This document shows positions 22,354 to 25,162 of a DNA stretch of 25,162 nt, piece by piece. This stretch comes from CAYXOX01 sp964466745 (GTDB lineage: Bacteria; Pseudomonadota; Alphaproteobacteria; Rhodobacterales; Rhodobacteraceae). The notes below the pieces were generated by a model, which was not told where the DNA came from, made no database searches, and saw only the letters and a list, made by a program, of their open reading frames with translations. The first letter of the stretch is position 1. Each line of letters starts with the position of its first letter. The stretch lies in NCBI GenBank assembly GCA_964466745.1, contig CAYXOX010000031.1, positions 1 through 25,162 on the forward strand. The letters are read 5' to 3'. The position numbers were made by a program, and so were the translations under genes.

Positions 22354-23012
22354 GTGCGGAAGATCCTCGGCTGAAGGGTTTCGTGGCGCATGGCGTGAAG
22401 GTCGCCCGCCGGGGTGCCCGAGGCAAGGGCATCCGCGCCGTCGCGCGCGGCTTCGGCGGCGGCTGCGAGGATTGCGCCTTGCAGGCGGGCGAGCGTGGCC
22501 TGCCCCTCCGCCTGGCCCAGGGGCACGAAGCGCACCGCGCAGGAAACGAGGTTGGAGGCGAAGGCCTGCAGGAAGAGCGCGGCGACCTCCTCGGCGCCCA
22601 GCGCGAGCCCGCGCGCGGCCTCGCCCACCGCCACGGGCAGAAGCGGAACCGGTGCCGAGCCCCCGGGCGCGGCGGATTCACCGGCCGGGGCGCGCTCTGG
22701 GTGGGTGCGCGCCAGCGTCTCCACGAAGGCACGGCCCTGCGCTTCCGCCTCCTCCAGCCGCTCGGCCGAAGCGGCGAGGGCGCGGGCGGTGGCGTCCACA
22801 TCCTCCCCAGCGCGGCTAAGGCAGAGAAGCGCGGCATCGACCCGGCCGGAGCCGAAGCGGATCACCTCGTGGATCCAGCCGAAGGCGGTCTCGGCATCGT
22901 GCACGGTGCCCTCGGCGACGGCCGTCTCCAGACCGTGCGAATAGGCAAAAGCACCGAGCGGGAAGGCCGGCGAGAGCCACTGGGCAAGGACCAGCCGGTC
23001 AGCGGTGCTCAT
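22350..23012 (-). CDS. ureF: Urease accessory protein UreF
   Basis: A 220-residue all-helical chaperone that joins the urease apoprotein-UreD complex and recruits UreG, coupling GTP hydrolysis to nickel delivery. The N-terminal motif LAQWLSPAFPLGAFAYSHGLE is the family signature (cited here over residues about 8-28). The C-terminus (MRHETLQPRIFRT) is also typical. The start is ATG 23012 by family alignment; the open frame upstream is a shadow of ureE. It overlaps the end of ureE by 14 bases and its stop overlaps the ureG start, so ureE-ureF-ureG is a tightly coupled unit. Confidence 0.93.
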   Translation of the reverse strand: MSTADRLVLAQWLSPAFPLGAFAYSHGLETAVAEGTVHDAETAFGWIHEVIRFGSGRVDAALLCLSRAGEDVDATARALAASAERLEEAEAQGRAFVETLARTHPERAPAGESAAPGGSAPVPLLPVAVGEAARGLALGAEEVAALFLQAFASNLVSCAVRFVPLGQAEGQATLARLQGAILAAAAEAARDGADALASGTPAGDLHAMRHETLQPRIFRT

Positions 23013-23631
23013 CGCCCGCTCCGCCCTTGTCGCCTTGAGGCTCACCCTCGCCGTGGGCGCCGGGGTTCGCGTGATGGTGGCCGTGGTCGTGCGCGGGCCC
23101 GTGGCCGTGTTCGCCGGCATGTGCATGGTGGTGCCCGCCGTCACCATCACGGGCATGATCATGATCATGATCATGCCCGTGCCCGTGCCCGTGGTTGTGC
23201 CCGAACGTGCGCCCATGCCCGTAGGCGCCGCCCTCCGGCGTGAACGGCGCAACGATCCGCGCGATGTGGGCGCCCAGCCCCGAGAGCATCCCCTCCAGAA
23301 CGTGATCCTCACGGATGAGAAGGTGCCCCACGGAGATCTGGCAAGGCGTGTGCCGGTTTCCGATGTGCCAGGCGAGGCGCGGCAGGTCGGGCCCCTCGAT
23401 GCGCAGCAGCGCCTCGGGCGCCGCGCGCACAGCGATGCGGCTGCCGTCATCTAGCGCGAAGGCCTGGCTTTCGTCGACGCTCACCACCTCGGGCAGATCC
23501 ACGAGGAAGGCACGGCCGGCCTCGGAGGTGAGCCGCTTGCGGCGCACGAGGCGCGCCTCGTAGCTGAGCGCGATACTGTCGCCGGCCCCTTCGGACGGCG
23601 CCAGCGACCGGGCAACCGGCAGGGCGCTCAT
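22999..23631 (-). CDS. ureE: Urease nickel metallochaperone UreE with long His-rich tail
   Basis: A 210-residue protein that binds Ni(II) and passes it to UreG and the urease complex. An N-terminal peptide-binding domain (about 20-85) precedes the metal-binding domain. The conserved metal-binding His94 is in GNRHTP, and REDHVLEGML supplies His110. The tail (139-210) contains 22 His in 72 residues, in runs such as GHGHGHDHDHDH and GHHHAH, longer than in Klebsiella UreE (about 158 residues in total), so it could also store nickel. The DNA of the tail has hexamer repeats at 23154-23193. ATG 23631 follows the DUF1127 gene by 16 bases, with a G-rich ribosome-binding site. Confidence 0.95.
   Translation of the reverse strand: MSALPVARSLAPSEGAGDSIALSYEARLVRRKRLTSEAGRAFLVDLPEVVSVDESQAFALDDGSRIAVRAAPEALLRIEGPDLPRLAWHIGNRHTPCQISVGHLLIREDHVLEGMLSGLGAHIARIVAPFTPEGGAYGHGRTFGHNHGHGHGHDHDHDHARDGDGGHHHAHAGEHGHGPAHDHGHHHANPGAHGEGEPQGDKGGAGDEHR
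23154..23193. repeat. Hexamer tandem repeats inside the ureE His-rich tail
   Basis: CATGAT is repeated three times plus CATG (23154-23175), immediately followed by CCCGTG three times (23176-23193). On the coding strand these are DH and GH dipeptide repeats. Because the unit is 6 bp, gain or loss of units keeps the reading frame, so tail length could vary between strains by replication slippage. Confidence 0.85.
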
Positions 23632-23647
23632 GCCCTGCCCCCGCGCG

Positions 23648-23863
23648 TCAGAGGTAGTAGAGATCGCGGAAGACGTGCGCGGTGATATCTTCCCGGCGCA
23701 GCCCCCGCGCCGCGAGCGCGGTGTCGTCCATCGCCTTCAGCCGGGCGATTTCCTCCACGCGACCCTGGCAGTTGAGCGAATGCTCCCGGGCGCGCATGAG
23801 TTTTTCGCCGAGGCGGGCGAGGAATCCCGGCCGCGGATGGTAGGCATAGGTTGCATCGGCCAT
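23648..23863 (-). CDS. DUF1127 family small protein inside the urease cluster
   Basis: A 71-residue protein. Residues 1-38 are basic and partly helical (FLARLGEKLMRAREH). The C-terminal part carries a DUF1127-like motif at about 41-60 (RLKAMDDTALAARGLRREDI), followed by an aromatic end (FRDLYYL). Small DUF1127 proteins in alphaproteobacteria have been linked to RNA metabolism and phosphate or stress physiology; a role in urease is not known to me. The start is ATG 23863 because a strong AAGGAGAG site sits just upstream; a frame extended to 23902 is less likely. It lies between ureC (176 bases) and ureE (16 bases), so it should be co-transcribed with ureE. Confidence 0.78.
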   Translation of the reverse strand: MADATYAYHPRPGFLARLGEKLMRAREHSLNCQGRVEEIARLKAMDDTALAARGLRREDITAHVFRDLYYL

Positions 23864-23982
23864 GACAGGTCTCTCCTTGGAAAGGGTGACGTGTCCTCCC
23901 ATGGCGTCCGAGATAGGTCAGCATCGTTGCCTCGTGTAGCGTGAGTTTCGCAAGTCCGGGATGCGCCCGGCGCAAGGCCCGT

Positions 23983-24016
23983 GCGCTCCGACGGCGGGGC
24001 CGGACGCGCGGAGCGC
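23983..24016 (-). terminator. Hairpin downstream of ureC
   Basis: GCGCTCCG (23983-23990) and CGGAGCGC (24009-24016) are perfect reverse complements with an 18-base spacer, located about 24 bases after the ureC stop on the minus strand. No T-tract follows. It could attenuate transcription or protect the ureC mRNA end, giving different levels of structural and accessory genes. Confidence 0.35.
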
Positions 24017-24039
24017 CCGGTGTGCCCGCCGGCGGCCGG

Positions 24040-25162
<1,123 letters not shown>

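Noticed and set aside
19205..22837. 1210-codon minus-strand frame across atm1, ureG and part of ureF
   Set aside because: Runs out of frame through real genes on the same strand; no motif matches.
23154..23193. Tandem repeats considered as a CRISPR or regulatory repeat array
   Set aside because: They are short hexamers without spacers and lie inside the His-rich coding sequence of ureE.
23628..23975. 115-codon minus-strand frame overlapping the DUF1127 gene
   Set aside because: Different frame from the DUF1127 protein, which has a strong ribosome-binding site and a recognisable motif; the alternative has neither.

Overview
The window looks like chromosomal core DNA of an alphaproteobacterium, most likely from the Rhodobacteraceae/Paracoccaceae. 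Supporting signs are very high GC with GC-rich third positions, an RpoH N-terminus of the alphaproteobacterial type, a DUF6476 gene beside rluD, and the surE-pcm-nlpD, yfgM-bamB-der and urease accessory-gene clusters. I cannot name a genus. I see no tRNA, rRNA, CRISPR array, insertion sequence, phage gene or toxin-antitoxin pair.

Layout. (1) 1-1679: the 5' end of rpoH and rluD on the minus strand, with a DUF6476 membrane protein diverging from rluD so tightly that the two start codons overlap. (2) 1793-8835, plus strand: purF, an SDR-like protein, surE, pcm, an NlpD-like lipoprotein, serS and a TspO-like membrane protein. This run combines purine synthesis, protein and nucleotide repair, cell-wall amidase control and translation. 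(3) 8997-12666, minus strand: yfgM, bamB and der, in the order also seen in Escherichia coli, serving envelope protein traffic and ribosome assembly. (4) 12955-17603, plus strand: a two-gene RND efflux operon (adaptor plus an enlarged permease) with a good promoter and an overlapping operator-like dyad, but no outer-membrane channel gene. (5) 17929-21255, minus strand: a Bcr/CflA drug antiporter and an Atm1-type ABC exporter. (6) 21572-21718: an unannotated-looking 48-residue membrane microprotein on the plus strand. (7) 21730-25162, minus strand: ureC (5' part outside the window), a DUF1127 small protein, ureE with a very His-rich tail, ureF and ureG. These are the nickel-delivery and GTP-driven maturation genes of urease.

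No single striking undescribed system is evident. The signals most worth a second look are: a pair of long inverted-repeat elements sharing arm sequence, each placed exactly between convergent genes; a 26-bp perfect palindrome upstream of the Bcr/CflA gene; the promoter/operator in front of the RND operon and the unusual architecture and ion-relay residues of its permease; the SDR-like protein that lacks the catalytic serine; the head-to-head overlap of rluD and the DUF6476 gene; the 48-residue microprotein; and the DUF1127 gene inside the urease cluster.

All calls come from reading the sequence and remembered family features. No database search was run.
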